Source: Chrysomallon squamiferum (Eukaryota; Mollusca; Gastropoda; Neomphalida; Peltospiridae). From it: DNA of 57,500 nucleotides. Under the pieces are notes generated by a model. That model searched no databases and had not been told where the DNA came from. It saw only the letters and a list, made by a program, of their open reading frames with translations. Of the stretch, positions 1-10,590 are shown in pieces; position 1 is the stretch's first letter, and every line of letters starts with the position of its first letter. The stretch spans positions 7,353,332 through 7,410,831 of the forward strand of contig CM022675.1 of the NCBI GenBank assembly GCA_012295275.1. Direction: 5' to 3'. A program made the translations under genes and the position numbers.

Positions 1-46
1 ATATATTTTACTTTTCTTAAAAAAGAAAAAGAAGACATTTTTTTAG

Positions 47-77
<31 letters not shown>

Positions 78-960
78 TACATTCAGTCATTTATATTTTA
101 CACATACACACTTTTTTATACAGAGACAAACATACATATGTACATTAGAAATACATCGTAACAATATTCAAACTTACGTACATACATAACACACACACAC
201 ACACACAAACATATACATTGCACACACCCATACATGCACACGCACACATATACACCAACAAATGTCAAAAACCCACCCATCCCATTCTGAATTTCAAATT
301 ACATATAGAAATCTTTAATTTAAAGAGGACGCATATTTTGTGACGTAATGAAATCTACTGTGACGTTTTACCATCCCTGCTTTTTCTTGGAAAAAAAAAT
401 TAAAAAAAAAAATTAAAAAAATTAAGGCTTGTGCTCCGTGACGTCATATTACATTTCTCTGTAACCTGTGGGAAGGCACAATTAAAAGAATCTTTTTGCT
501 GCTAATCTTTTAAGAATGACCTTTGGACGGTCAGATCGATTTTCTTCGTTAATTGTCATTATGTAAATCTTAATATCGGCCATATTAGTATTAAAATGTA
601 CTTTTTTTTCTATTTCTGGTTCAGTGACATATCCGCACGAACACACAATTTATTTTTTGCGTTTTGCCTACGTCATCCACCCCGCTACTCTCCTTTCTCT
701 TCGGTGACGTCCGTGAATCAAAATATTTTGTTAAAACGTATTATAAACGGTATCCGCCCAGCTAACTGTGTGACTGAAATATAGCATATTACACGCTCGA
801 ATTATTTTGATTGCTGTTGTCGTGTTTTTGCTTCACCTTCCCACAGAAACTCGTTGATTATAACGTTCACCAGAGGTCACGAATCGAATTAATGAATGAT
901 GAATAGTGGGAAGGATGAATCTGAAATCAGATGTTGACAGATTCAGACCGCTATACAGAA
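1..960. other. intergenic, AT-rich, no gene seen
   Basis: No exon is recognisable. The stretch holds a (TA)n run at about 48-77, CA-rich DNA to about 250, a perfect CRE palindrome TGACGTCA at 439-446, and facing TGACC/GGTCA half-sites at 517-533. From about 300 to 900 it is less repetitive than its surroundings. Confidence 0.6.
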
Positions 961-1076
961 CTAGAAAGAGTTAGAGAGATAGATATAGAGATAGATAGTT
1001 AGACAGATAGATTAATAGACAGGCAGAGAGATAGAAATATAGATAAATACAGATATATATATATAGATAGATAGAT

Positions 1077-1165
<89 letters not shown>

Positions 1166-1377
1166 TAAATATACAGATATATGGATAAAAAGATGGATAG
1201 AAAGATAGATAAATACAGATATATATATATATAGATAGATATACAGATAGATAGAAAATTATATAATATATAGGTACAGTATTTGTGTGTCTATATATAT
1301 AAATATATATATGTAAGTTGGTATATAGATCGGTAGATAGACTGGTAGATAGATTGATAGATAGATAGACAGACTGA

Positions 1378-1429
<52 letters not shown>

Positions 1430-1480
1430 TAGATAGATAGATAGATAGATATCTACATATAAACCTTAAAATAACTAACA
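961..1480. repeat. compound GATA/GACA/TA/GA microsatellite
   Basis: GATA-type tetranucleotides surround a pure (TA)n block (about 1079-1123) that passes directly into (GA)n (about 1124-1160). A second GATA/GACA block covers 1369-1450. The long open frame on the minus strand here is a product of the repeat. Confidence 0.95.
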
Positions 1481-1819
1481 AGCTAGCGTTAGAGGACAGA
1501 GATAACGAGACAGACAGACAGACAGTGTTATCGAAACACAATCATGGCCGCACCTCTGTATCGGATAGATTTTCTTTTAATCCTCTTCCCTAACCCCACC
1601 TCTTTGATTACTTTCACAAGATAATATATATATATATATGAAGACAAAGACACCCTTTTATCCTGATGTCCGCTTCCAGCAGGAGAAATATCTTGTATAC
1701 CTCACACCTTCGTTCTAGATTATGTTTAGTGAATAAAATACTTTAACCCTCCTACGTATTATTTTACATTCTAACATTTGTTCTTCTTCACATCGCTGTC
1801 CATTTAATCCCCAGGTGTT

Positions 1820-2265
1820 CTCTGTATGTATGTTTGTATGTGTGTATCTGTCTGTGTGTATGTGTGTGTGTGTATATGTGTGTATGTGTGTGTATGTGTG
1901 TGTATGTGTGTGTGTGTGTATATGTGTGTGTGTATGTGTATATGTGTGTATGTGTATGTATGTGTATATGTGTGTGTGTATATGTGTGTATGTGTGTATC
2001 TATCTGTGTGTATGTGTGTGTGTGTGTGTGTACATGTGTGTATGTATGTGTATGTGTGTGTGTATGTATATATTTGAACGTATGTATGTATGTGTTTGTA
2101 TGTACGTATGTATGTATGAATGTACGTGGGTTTATAGGTGTATATATATATATATACTTGTGCGTATGCTTGTCTGAATTTATGTCTGTAATTATGCCTC
2201 TTTGAATGTATGTACGTATAAACACATGCATGTACGTATGTATGTATATATATATATATATATGA
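1820..2265. repeat. GT/GTAT microsatellite
   Basis: About 440 bp of TG, TGTA and related motifs, open in several frames on both strands only because the repeat contains no stop codons. Confidence 0.95.
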
Positions 2266-2459
2266 ATGTACGTCTATGTAAGTAGAAGTCTATTCATTCA
2301 ACCATCCACCCATACGTCTTTCAGTTTAACTTCAGTTTGGAAACTAACCAATCAGAGGACACACGAAGATTCGATCTAACTATCCTGTATAAATCACGAC
2401 TTGTTTGATGACAATGCAAGTTTTTTCGTCACGTGTAATTTTATTTTTAATCTTCAAAA

Positions 2460-3060
2460 AGGCGTTACCCCAGTCTTTTATCTTTCTTTTCTTTTCTTTT
2501 TTTTATCTCTTCTTTCTATTTCTCTCTCTTTTTTTTTTTTTTTTTTCATCACCTCTGGCGCTGTTCTTTCGTTCTTTCTATTCTTGGAAAGCGAACAGTT
2601 CGTAGAAAGGCTACTCGATACACCTCGTATATTTCATAAATAAAACGGCTGACACTACTACTACTGCTGCAGCAGACGTCACGATAAATTGTAGGTCAAA
2701 CGGGTGCGGTCAAATTACCCGAGTTTACAAAGGGTGCATGTGTGGCGTGTCTGGGTATACAGCAAGCAGAGAATCTGGACAACGGGTGGCAAGCTCAATG
2801 TGTGGATGGCTTGGTTTTTACTGCATGGGTAAGATTCGTTTTGTCGTCGTCGTTGTTGTTGGTGTTGTCGTCGTCGTGGATGTTGTTGTTGTTGTTGTTG
2901 ATGTTGTAATTGTTAATTATTATGAATAGTGGTTGTAGTAATTGTTGTAGTTATCTCGAATTTTCCTGCGAAATCGTAGCGAATGGTGGTGGTAGTTGTT
3001 ATTGTTGTCGATGCAGTAAAGTAATTGTTCCTGTCGGCGTAATTATTAGTCGTATTGTGC
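2460..3060. repeat. T-rich block followed by GTT/GTC trinucleotides
   Basis: Poly-T and TTTC sequence (2470-2550), a moderately GC-rich unique segment (about 2640-2840), then GTT/GTC repeats (2845-3010). I recognise no gene in the unique segment. Confidence 0.7.
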
Positions 3061-3121
3061 TGTCGTTTTCATTATCGTCAGTATAAGGAACAACATCTCT
3101 CTATATCTAATATGATTTATT

Positions 3122-3395
3122 GAAATCATTAGAACATATTGATTAATTTTTTATCATCAGTTATTGTATGTCAGACATTTGTTTTATGAATCACTAGAAC
3201 ACATTGGTTAATTTTCTATCATCAGTTATTGTATGTAAAATATTTGTTTCATGAAATCACTAGAACATATTGATTAATTTTCTATCATCAGTTACTGTAT
3301 GTCAAACATTTGTTTAATGAAATCACTAGAAATCATTGATTAATTTTCTGTCATCAGTTACTGTATGTCAAACATTTGTTTAATGAAATCGCTGG
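3122..3395. repeat. 66-bp minisatellite, four units plus a partial
   Basis: Units beginning GAAATCACTAGAACA start at about 3122, 3188, 3253, 3319 and 3385 (partial), spacing 65-66 bp. Only a few substitutions separate them, so the array is young. Confidence 0.9.
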
Positions 3396-3539
3396 GTGCT
3401 GATGTTTGGGTAAAAGATCAATCATTTTTTTACCACATCGACACATTTTGTTTTTTCCATGTTTGATTTCGTGTATATATGTTTATGGGAACCAAATAAA
3501 CACCAACGTTGGTTCGAAAATATATTTATATTTATTATT

Positions 3540-3579
3540 TATTTTATTTATTTAATTACAAAAATGTACTGTTGTCATA

Positions 3580-3629
<50 letters not shown>

Positions 3630-3727
3630 GGTGTACGTACAACCTTTACTACTAAATATAATAAATAAAAATTATTTATAATTTTTTTCGTAGTAATAAC
3701 TTTTTGTTTGAATTTTTGAATTTCATT

Positions 3728-3766
<39 letters not shown>

Positions 3767-4200
3767 TTATTATTATTATTATTTTTTTTTTCTTCGTTGT
3801 TTTATTTTTTTTGGATAAAATCTAAATAAATATTTTTATTAGAAATAAAAATTAATAAATTAATAAAATATATAAACAAATTAAATAAATGTTTAATAAA
3901 ATAAACACATAATGAATATATTACGTTTTGTCGTTACCTTTTTTGTTCTGTATTTCTTCTTCTTCCCATTTACTTATTATTTTATTTATTAATTTACTTA
4001 TTTACTTATTTATTTACTTATTTATTTATTTATTCAATTACTTACTTATTTTTAATTTGTTTTTATTTACATATGTATTGATTTATTGATTTATTTACGT
4101 TTTAATTTAATTTTATTTATTTTATATTACATTATTTTACTTATTTATTTATTTTTTATTATTTATTTTTATATATATATATTTTTTTTAAATATAATTT
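3540..4200. repeat. ATT and TTTA low-complexity DNA
   Basis: ATT trinucleotides (about 3580-3630), TTTA tetranucleotides (about 3725-3770 and 3960-4180) and T/A-rich filler. No coding signal. Confidence 0.9.
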
Positions 4201-4259
4201 TATATCTTTCCAGATAACACAAGGAAAAACAATGACAGTTTAACGGAATAAAAACGTCA

Positions 4260-4500
4260 CTATACGATCACGTGACTGGATAATTTCCTGTCTGGAGATT
4301 CATTCACGCGCCTGGATCGTTTCTTTAAACGATATTTACTCATCTGAATTAATCACGTGACCGGAAATCCACATAGACAGCCAATCATGTGAAAATCAGA
4401 TTCTCGGACAAAAAAAATAAAAAAATAATAGGATTGGATACTGACGTGACTGGATCATCACGTGACTGGATAACGTTATTGTGATTGGATGAGATTTGCA
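4260..4500 (+). promoter_or_regulatory. E-box/CLEAR-like cluster upstream of the sulfotransferase
   Basis: TCACGTGAC occurs at 4268-4276, 4353-4361 and 4458-4466, with the related TGACGTGAC at 4442-4450, all within 240 bp before the start codon at 4503. TCACGTGAC is the kind of E-box bound by bHLH-zip factors such as USF, MITF and TFEB. Three of the four sites continue into CTGGAT, so the cluster probably grew by duplication of a short segment. No TATA box stands out. The transcription start is unknown. Confidence 0.5.
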
Positions 4501-4502
4501 AA

Positions 4503-4596
4503 ATGAGGTGGCTCTGGTCAGCAGTCACTGTAGCCAAGGTTGGACTGTTCTTCCTCAACATCTACGTCCTCACCATGGTCGTAGTGGTCGTTTTAG
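4503..4596 (+). CDS. sulfotransferase exon 1 (signal anchor)
   Basis: Begins at an ATG and encodes 31 residues plus one base: MRWLWSAV, a lysine, then an unbroken hydrophobic run rich in F, L and V. It ends at donor GTCAGT in phase 1. The single base left over completes a glycine codon with exon 2. A 25-odd residue hydrophobic segment right after the N-terminus is what a type II Golgi enzyme needs. It is assigned to this gene by position, phase and topology, not by family similarity. Confidence 0.6.
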
Positions 4597-5792
4597 GTCA
4601 GTCTAAAATTACTTTTTTAATTCATTAGTTAATTTAAGAATCAAGAATTAGGCCTACTCCTCTTCGATTCCATAGTTTTATTTGTTACTTTTGTCAATCA
4701 GACTACTGGTGTAAAATTTATAATTTTTGAAATAATTTTATATCCTTTGTTTTTTGTTTCCTGTTGTCTTATGTGTGTGTGTGTGTGCGTGTGTGTGTGT
4801 GCTTTCGCGCGCACGCTGTATGTATGTTTATCTACACTACACGTGTGTTCATCTCCTAATAACGTCTTTAAATACTGTATTTTAAAAAACCTGTACCTCG
4901 TTAAAGTGATCTCAGTAAATTCTATTTTGATTTATGAAAAATTGACTTATTTTTTTCCGCCAATTATAAGATCAGGTTTTTGGGGTTTAACAAGGTCGTG
5001 TTTATTTAACAAACGCTAAACCCCGTTGTTTACGTCTCTCGTATTATCGCAGATTTCTAAATGACCACGATCTTTTTGAATTCTATCAAACTGACCCCGA
5101 CCGGTGTAGTTGTTATTTGTACCCTGGTATAATTTCTTTGTGCGTTTATCTTATCAAAGCGTCCAATTAGGTTCAGTATTTGCCGAACGTCGCCTGTCAG
5201 CTTTCTGAATAAATAACAGTACACAAATGATACAGCCTCGCCGATATCCAGACGTTCATGGGAAAAACATGTTTGTGTCATTTTTCTGTGTGGGGGTTTT
5301 TGGGGTTGTTGATGTTATTGCCGTTTTATCTACTTTCTTTTCAAAATATATGTTTTGCCATCTTTCATTTCATGTCTAAGTTTTGTTTTGTGTTTCTCAG
5401 TTGAAATTTTTTTTCACGTTCAGTATTTTTTTGGTTCCTTTCTTTATTTCTTTTCTTTAGTATCGTCTTTGATTTTCTTTGATTTATTTGTTTGTTTGTT
5501 TAATAATCCCTCAGAATATAGCCTGTTATCATAAATAATAATAATTTAAAAAATGAAGCAATGAAAGAAAAAATTAAAAACCATAATTTAACAAATAATT
5601 TCAAATTGTGACAATGATGATGATGATGACGACGACGACGATGATGATAAGAACAGTGTATTTTTCTTTTCTTTTTGTTTTCTTCTTTTCTTTCTATTTT
5701 CCTTTCTTCTTCTGATTTCTCTTTTTTTTCATCATTATCATTATAATTTTATTCTTCTTCTGATGTTTTCTTTATCATCTTCTTTCTTTCTT

Positions 5793-5828
<36 letters not shown>

Positions 5829-5939
5829 CCTTTTCTCCTTCTTCAACAACGGTGACCTACCGTCACGAAATATTCACGTGAAACACTTCTGCGGTGACGT
5901 CAAAAGCTTCTTTCTTTTGCCTCGTTTTGAACTGTTATA

Positions 5940-5979
<40 letters not shown>

Positions 5980-8900
5980 TTTTCGTAAGGTTAAATTATT
6001 CTGGATCAAGGATTGACAACGAGTTTTAAAAGAAATGTTTTTTCAAAACGAATAAAAAGAGACCACATATTTTAATGCACTTGGTTAAACATATTAAAAT
6101 GGTTTGAGAACGAATATTGTGAGAGAAAAAAAAAATGAAAAGAAAAAGAAAAAAGAATCTAAAGAAATATGAAAATATAGACTTGCTCTATTAAAGGGAC
6201 AGAATATATATATATATATAATTATTACTAAATTGTGAACTGAAATTGCAAACTCGATATAAATTAACAAACACACATAAACATAAATACACAACTTCAT
6301 GCCAAAGTATAAAACATAATACACTGATATACTATAATTAATTTAAACTGAGTATTATTTTATTTTCCAAATATAAAATTACAAATATACGTAAAATCGT
6401 CATATTATTATTTTACACATAACTTCATTTTAAAGAAAACTATCTCTGTATTCTAATTTTAAAATAAAATATTTCATTGTTTCTATAAACTATCTCTATT
6501 ACAAACATATGTAAAATAATCATATTATTTTACACGTAACTTTATTTTAAAATAAGCTATCTCTATTTACCTGTATTACAAACATATATATATAAAAAGA
6601 CTTTATTCTAATTTTAAAATAAAATATTCTATTTTATCTGTAAATTTTATTTATTTACCTGTATTAGAAAAATACATAAAAAACCTTTATTCTAATTTTA
6701 AAATAAAATATTTTATTTTTACCTTTAAATTATCTTTATTTACCTGTATTAGAAAAACATACAAATTCTTTAATCTAATTTCAAAAAAATATATTTTATT
6801 TTACCTGTAAACTATTTTTATATACCTGTATTAGAAATATACGTAATTATTTTTTCTAATTTATAAATAAAAAAGTTTTATTTACCTGTAAAGTATCTTG
6901 ATTTACCTGTTTTAGAAAAAGACATAAAAACTTTAATCTAATTTTTAAATGAAGCCTGTAAAGTATCTCTATTTACCTGTATTAGAAATATACGTAATCT
7001 TTTTCTAATTTAAAAATAAAATATTTTATTTTACCTGTAAACTATCTCCATATACTTGTATTAGAAAAAAATCATAAAAACTTTATAAATAAAATGTTTA
7101 TTTTACCTGTAAACTGTCTCTCTTTACCTGTATTTACCTTTATTTTTACAGGTAAATGGCCTGTATTTCGCAGTAACGAAGCCTTGCCTAGATACGATGA
7201 CTCACACTTAATAGTGAACAGAGAACTAAATTCACAAGATGCACCCCGAAATCCACAACCAGGTGAGAAAAAAAAAGTATTATATACAACAAAGTATTAA
7301 ATGTATTAAATGCTTTCTCACGATGGGGAGAGCGGAATAACAGCTCAAGTGTGACACACACACACATACATACATACATACATACATACATACTAACATA
7401 CCTACATACCTACATACTAACATACATACATACATACATACATACATACTTACATACATACATACATACACACACATACTAACATACATACACACACATA
7501 CATACATACATACATGCATACGTGCATGCATACATACTAACATATATACATACATACTAACATACATATTAACACACATATATATATAAATATATACATA
7601 CATGCATACATTCTAACATATATACATACATACTTTTTGGCATACGTACAATATTTACATACTAACATTTGTATACTAACATACATACTAACACACATAC
7701 ATACATACATACATACTAACATACATACATACTAACATACGTACATACTAACATACGTACATACTAACATACGTACATACTAACATATATATATATAAGC
7801 CAAACACGCCCAAATGTCACATAGATATGTATACAAATCGCAAACACAACATTAACCGCTATGTACAAAAACACAGAAAAGCACCAATACACAGTTTAAA
7901 ACCCATTTTCTTGTAAACGGAGAATATTTGATGCATAGTTTGTTTACAACAGTTACAATGTTACGACTACTACTACTACCACTGCTACTACCAATACCAC
8001 TACTACTAGTACAGTATCACTACTTCAGTTATTGCTGCTACCACAACTATCTCTGTGACGACTTCTGCAAGCATAACTATTACTACAACCCTCTCTCTCT
8101 CTCTACCACTACTACCACTCTCGCTTCTGCTACTACTACTACTACTGCAATAAATCTCTATTACTTCCACTACTATTACTACTACTACTACTAAATCATT
8201 ATTTCTCTACAACTACCACAACTACAATCACTATCTCTACTACTACTACTACTACTACTAGTACTACTACCGCTGTGCACTATGACTACTGTGATCACTA
8301 ATAATATTTGTTATTATCATCGTCATTATTATTATTATTATTATTATTTATTGTTATTCACTTTTTTTTCCAGCTGTCGTCCTCTCTCTGTTTCCCCTTT
8401 TTTATTTCTAACCCCATTAGTCCGGTTTTTGTCAGTTTCAAAAGTTTATTTTGTTAAGTGAATAATACACAAGCACAGAAACTTACACTTTGGATATTTG
8501 ACAGTAAATCGTAAATAACAAATGCATCTAAAATGATTTCAGAGAGAGCCTTTTTTGTAAAAACAAATTTTGTTTTCGTTCATTCATTATTCATTCATTC
8601 ATTGATTCTTTCTTTCCTTATCTTGTTTATGCTAGTTACCTAACGTATCATCGAATCTAACACCTACTATTTTTAATTCTCAGGAAAAGAAATTAAGCCC
8701 CTTTGACGTGGAGATGCAAGACAGAGTTGAAACGTTAAATTACTGGTGCGACAAAATTCGACCTCAGAAAGCACGTGCAATCGACCTCGATGTGTTCAAG
8801 CTGCAGCACATCCTTGTGGACGACAAGCACAAGATGCTGTACTGTCAGATACCGGAGATAGCTCACATGGACTGGCTGAAGATATTTATATTTCTCACAG

Positions 8901-9577
8901 GCAAGGTCAAGGTGAAAAACCACTTAGACATTTCGTCGACCGACGCTCACCTCAAGTACAGCAAATACGTGAAGAAACTGAGCGAGTACCCGATCAAAGA
9001 ACGCCAGCGACGAATCAACGAGTATTACAAGTTCGTTTTCGTTCGGGAGCCCATCGAGCGCCTCGTTTCCGTGTACAAGAACAAATTTTTCGCCAAGTAC
9101 AGCAAGTACTTCCACCACGCCTTCGGGATAAACATCATCAAGAGATACCGGAAGCACCCGTCGAAGAGCTCGCTGAAGAACGGAGATGACGTCACGTTTC
9201 CGGAGTTCATCCAGTTTCTGGTGGACTCCGACCACCAGACGGACAAACCGCTGAACGAACACTGGCAGCAGTTCTACAAGCTGTGCCACCCGTGCTTGAT
9301 CCGCTACGATTTCGTGGGAAAGTTCGAGACGCTGCAAAGGGACATGGAGTTCGTGTTGAAGAAGACGTCGGCGTTCGGCCATCTGAAGCCGCCTCTCCTG
9401 TCGTACCAGGGCATCTATTCCCAGAATGCAATGCGCGAGATTTACAAGACCGTCTCGGCGACGAATCTGCGAAAACTTTGGAAAATGTATTATCCAGATT
9501 ACAATTTGTTCAGTTACCATTACCCAGCGATTCTCGAAGAACTGTTAAAATTAGTGAAAGTGTTTGAAGACTATTAA
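4503..9577 (+). CDS. carbohydrate sulfotransferase, HNK-1ST/CHST family (multi-exon gene)
   Basis: Type II Golgi sulfotransferase (Sulfotransfer_2 family) expected to move sulfate from PAPS to a glycan. Exons seen: 4503-4596, 7152-7262 and a large catalytic exon ending at 9577. Exon 1 encodes a short basic N-terminus and a hydrophobic signal anchor, exon 2 a polar stem. The catalytic exon shows the 3'-phosphate-binding motif FVREPIERLVSVY, the downstream block NEHWQQFYKLC...YDFVGKFETL and a family-type C-terminus. The 5'-phosphosulfate motif, normally PKxxCTNWKR, reads PEIAHMDWLK, so activity is doubtful. Exon 2 ends in phase 1, but the best catalytic-exon acceptor (after 8683) needs phase 0. 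Either a small exon of 3n+2 nt is missed, or a weaker acceptor after 8720 is used, giving 353 residues. I cannot name the paralogue. Confidence 0.8.
5640..5985. repeat. intron 1 low-complexity block
   Basis: GAT/GAC trinucleotides (about 5610-5648), TTTC and poly-T to about 5828, a short unique segment with a perfect CRE palindrome (5895-5902), then (TA)n and poly-T to 5983. Confidence 0.85.
6360..7140 (+). repeat. degenerate tandem array of about 80 bp with TTTACCTGTA core
   Basis: Diverged units alternate CTGTAAACTATCTCT, CCTGTATTAGAAA and TCTAATTTTAAAATAAAATA motifs up to the exon 2 acceptor. The decamer TTTACCTGTA is exact at 6566, 6654, 6739, 6800, 6881, 6972, 7030, 7102 and 7123. It is the reverse complement of TACAGGTAAA (7147-7156), which spans the acceptor of exon 2. 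Confidence 0.85.
7152..7262 (+). CDS. sulfotransferase exon 2 (stem region)
   Basis: Acceptor ...TTTTTACAG, donor GTGAGA. Phase 1 in and phase 1 out. The encoded 37 residues are polar with several prolines and asparagines (KWPVFRSNEALPRYDD at the start), as expected for the lumenal stem between anchor and catalytic domain. It joins exon 1 in frame. Confidence 0.55.
7355..7790. repeat. CATA/TAACATA microsatellite in intron 2
   Basis: CATA tetranucleotides mixed with longer ACTAACATA units. The minus-strand reading frames across it are artefacts. Confidence 0.95.
7791..8683 (+). other. rest of intron 2: unique DNA and ACT microsatellites
   Basis: Contains a moderately complex segment (7800-7930), ACT/ACC trinucleotides (about 7960-8280), ATT repeats (8320-8347) and a pyrimidine tract leading to the acceptor at 8683. 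A missing small exon of 3n+2 nt would have to lie between 7263 and 8683. I could not identify one with a consistent phase. Confidence 0.6.
8684..9577 (+). CDS. sulfotransferase catalytic exon
   Basis: Follows acceptor TTCTCAG and is open to TAA at 9575-9577. It is far more GC-rich than its surroundings. From the 5' side: a stem/entry helix (EMQDRVETLNYWCDKI), the degenerate 5'-PSB motif PEIAHMDWLK near 8850-8885, an intact 3'-PB motif near 9030-9080, a lysine/arginine-rich loop, the NEHW block near 9256 and the YDFVGKFETL block near 9305. Conserved Cys residues (KLCHPC) are present. Open sequence continues upstream to 8636, so the acceptor, not the frame, sets the start. An internal AG at 8719-8720 would fit the phase of exon 2. 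Confidence 0.9.
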   Translation, partial: EKKLSPFDVEMQDRVETLNYWCDKIRPQKARAIDLDVFKLQHILVDDKHKMLYCQIPEIAHMDWLKIFIFLTGKVKVKNHLDISSTDAHLKYSKYVKKLSEYPIKERQRRINEYYKFVFVREPIERLVSVYKNKFFAKYSKYFHHAFGINIIKRYRKHPSKSSLKNGDDVTFPEFIQFLVDSDHQTDKPLNEHWQQFYKLCHPCLIRYDFVGKFETLQRDMEFVLKKTSAFGHLKPPLLSYQGIYSQNAMREIYKTVSATNLRKLWKMYYPDYNLFSYHYPAILEELLKLVKVFEDY

Positions 9578-9607
9578 TATAAATTTAAAAAAAAAAAAAA
9601 CCTTAAT

Positions 9608-9634
9608 AATAAATATTAAAAATATAATAATAAA
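9608..9634 (+). terminator. poly(A) signals of the sulfotransferase
   Basis: AATAAA at 9608-9613 and again at 9629-9634, 31 and 52 nt after the stop codon. The 3' UTR is therefore probably very short. Confidence 0.55.
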
Positions 9635-9639
9635 CAAGG

Positions 9640-9816
9640 TCGGACTTAGGTTATAATGAGATGCTAGGGGAAGCAGAAAAGACAAGCAATCTCATGTATT
9701 AACTGAGAACAGAAATTATGAGGAGTTCGTTCAGACATCAAAGCCAAAACCTGCTATGAACAGCAGACAAAAAAAGTTGCATAATAATCAAACTGATTTT
9801 CTGAATGGCCATTATC

Positions 9817-9853
<37 letters not shown>

Positions 9854-10027
9854 GAAGCCCTTATAACAAGTATTAATAGAAAACAGGCCAGTGCTAGAGA
9901 CGAACTTGAAATCTCGCGAGACTTGAGCTTCGGAATCCCTGTTTTAACAAAGATTGTCTAAGTGTGTGACTGCGTAACAAAAGGATTAAAAATCACCCTA
10001 AGCATTGTTGAGTAAGAACCAACGCTT
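9640..10027. other. intergenic unique segment with TCTCGCGAGA
   Basis: Moderately GC-rich DNA interrupted by poly-A (9821-9849). The 10-bp palindrome TCTCGCGAGA lies at 9912-9921. In vertebrates this is a promoter element bound by Kaiso-type factors. No reading frame is convincing. Confidence 0.4.
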
Positions 10028-10126
10028 TTCGATCGCTGAGGCCTTCGATTACTCAGATCCTTTGATCACTGAGGGCCTTCGATCACCAAGGCCTTCATTT
10101 ACTGCGATTCTTCGTTCACAGTGGCC
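10028..10126. repeat. 16-17 bp tandem repeat, six units
   Basis: Six units of the type TTCGATCACTGAGGCC starting at 10028, 10044, 10061, 10078, 10094 and 10111. It is GC-rich, unlike almost all other repeats in the window. Confidence 0.85.
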
Positions 10127-10289
10127 TTGAACTTTGAGAAACTGCGGAAGGCCTGTTTAAGAAGTTGAAACAATAAAATTGTGACAGCTGATGGGAAATT
10201 TTTTTTACAGATTCTTCTGTAGTTTTTATTTTTTTAACTTTATCTAAATTCGTGGGTTGTAAGTTGTTAATAATGCTATTACTAATTAA

Positions 10290-10297
10290 ATTTTATG

Positions 10298-10360
<63 letters not shown>

Positions 10361-10522
10361 TATTATTATTATTATTAATTAATTAATTTACTTGTTATTA
10401 TTATTTATATGGTTAGTACTGTTGTTATTTTTATTATTAGTTTTTTTTTTTTTATTGCCGTTAATATTATTAATTATTATTTAAATTTAATTTATTTTTT
10501 TTTTTATTTTTTTTTTTTTTTA

Positions 10523-10584
<62 letters not shown>

Positions 10585-10590
10585 TCTAAA
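10290..10590. repeat. ATT and poly-T low-complexity DNA
   Basis: ATT runs at about 10294-10375 and 10530-10582 with poly-T between. Confidence 0.95.

Noticed and set aside
999-2231. Long open frames of Ser/Leu/Tyr/Ile and Thr/His repeats on both strands
   Set aside because: They are translations of GATA/GACA/GA and GT microsatellites.
8746-9189. 147-codon + strand frame overlapping the catalytic exon
   Set aside because: Out-of-frame shadow with Arg/Gln-rich composition and no recognisable domain.
8924-9520. 198-codon open frame antisense to the sulfotransferase catalytic exon
   Set aside because: It mirrors GC-rich coding DNA on the other strand, matches no family, and the sense strand clearly encodes a sulfotransferase.
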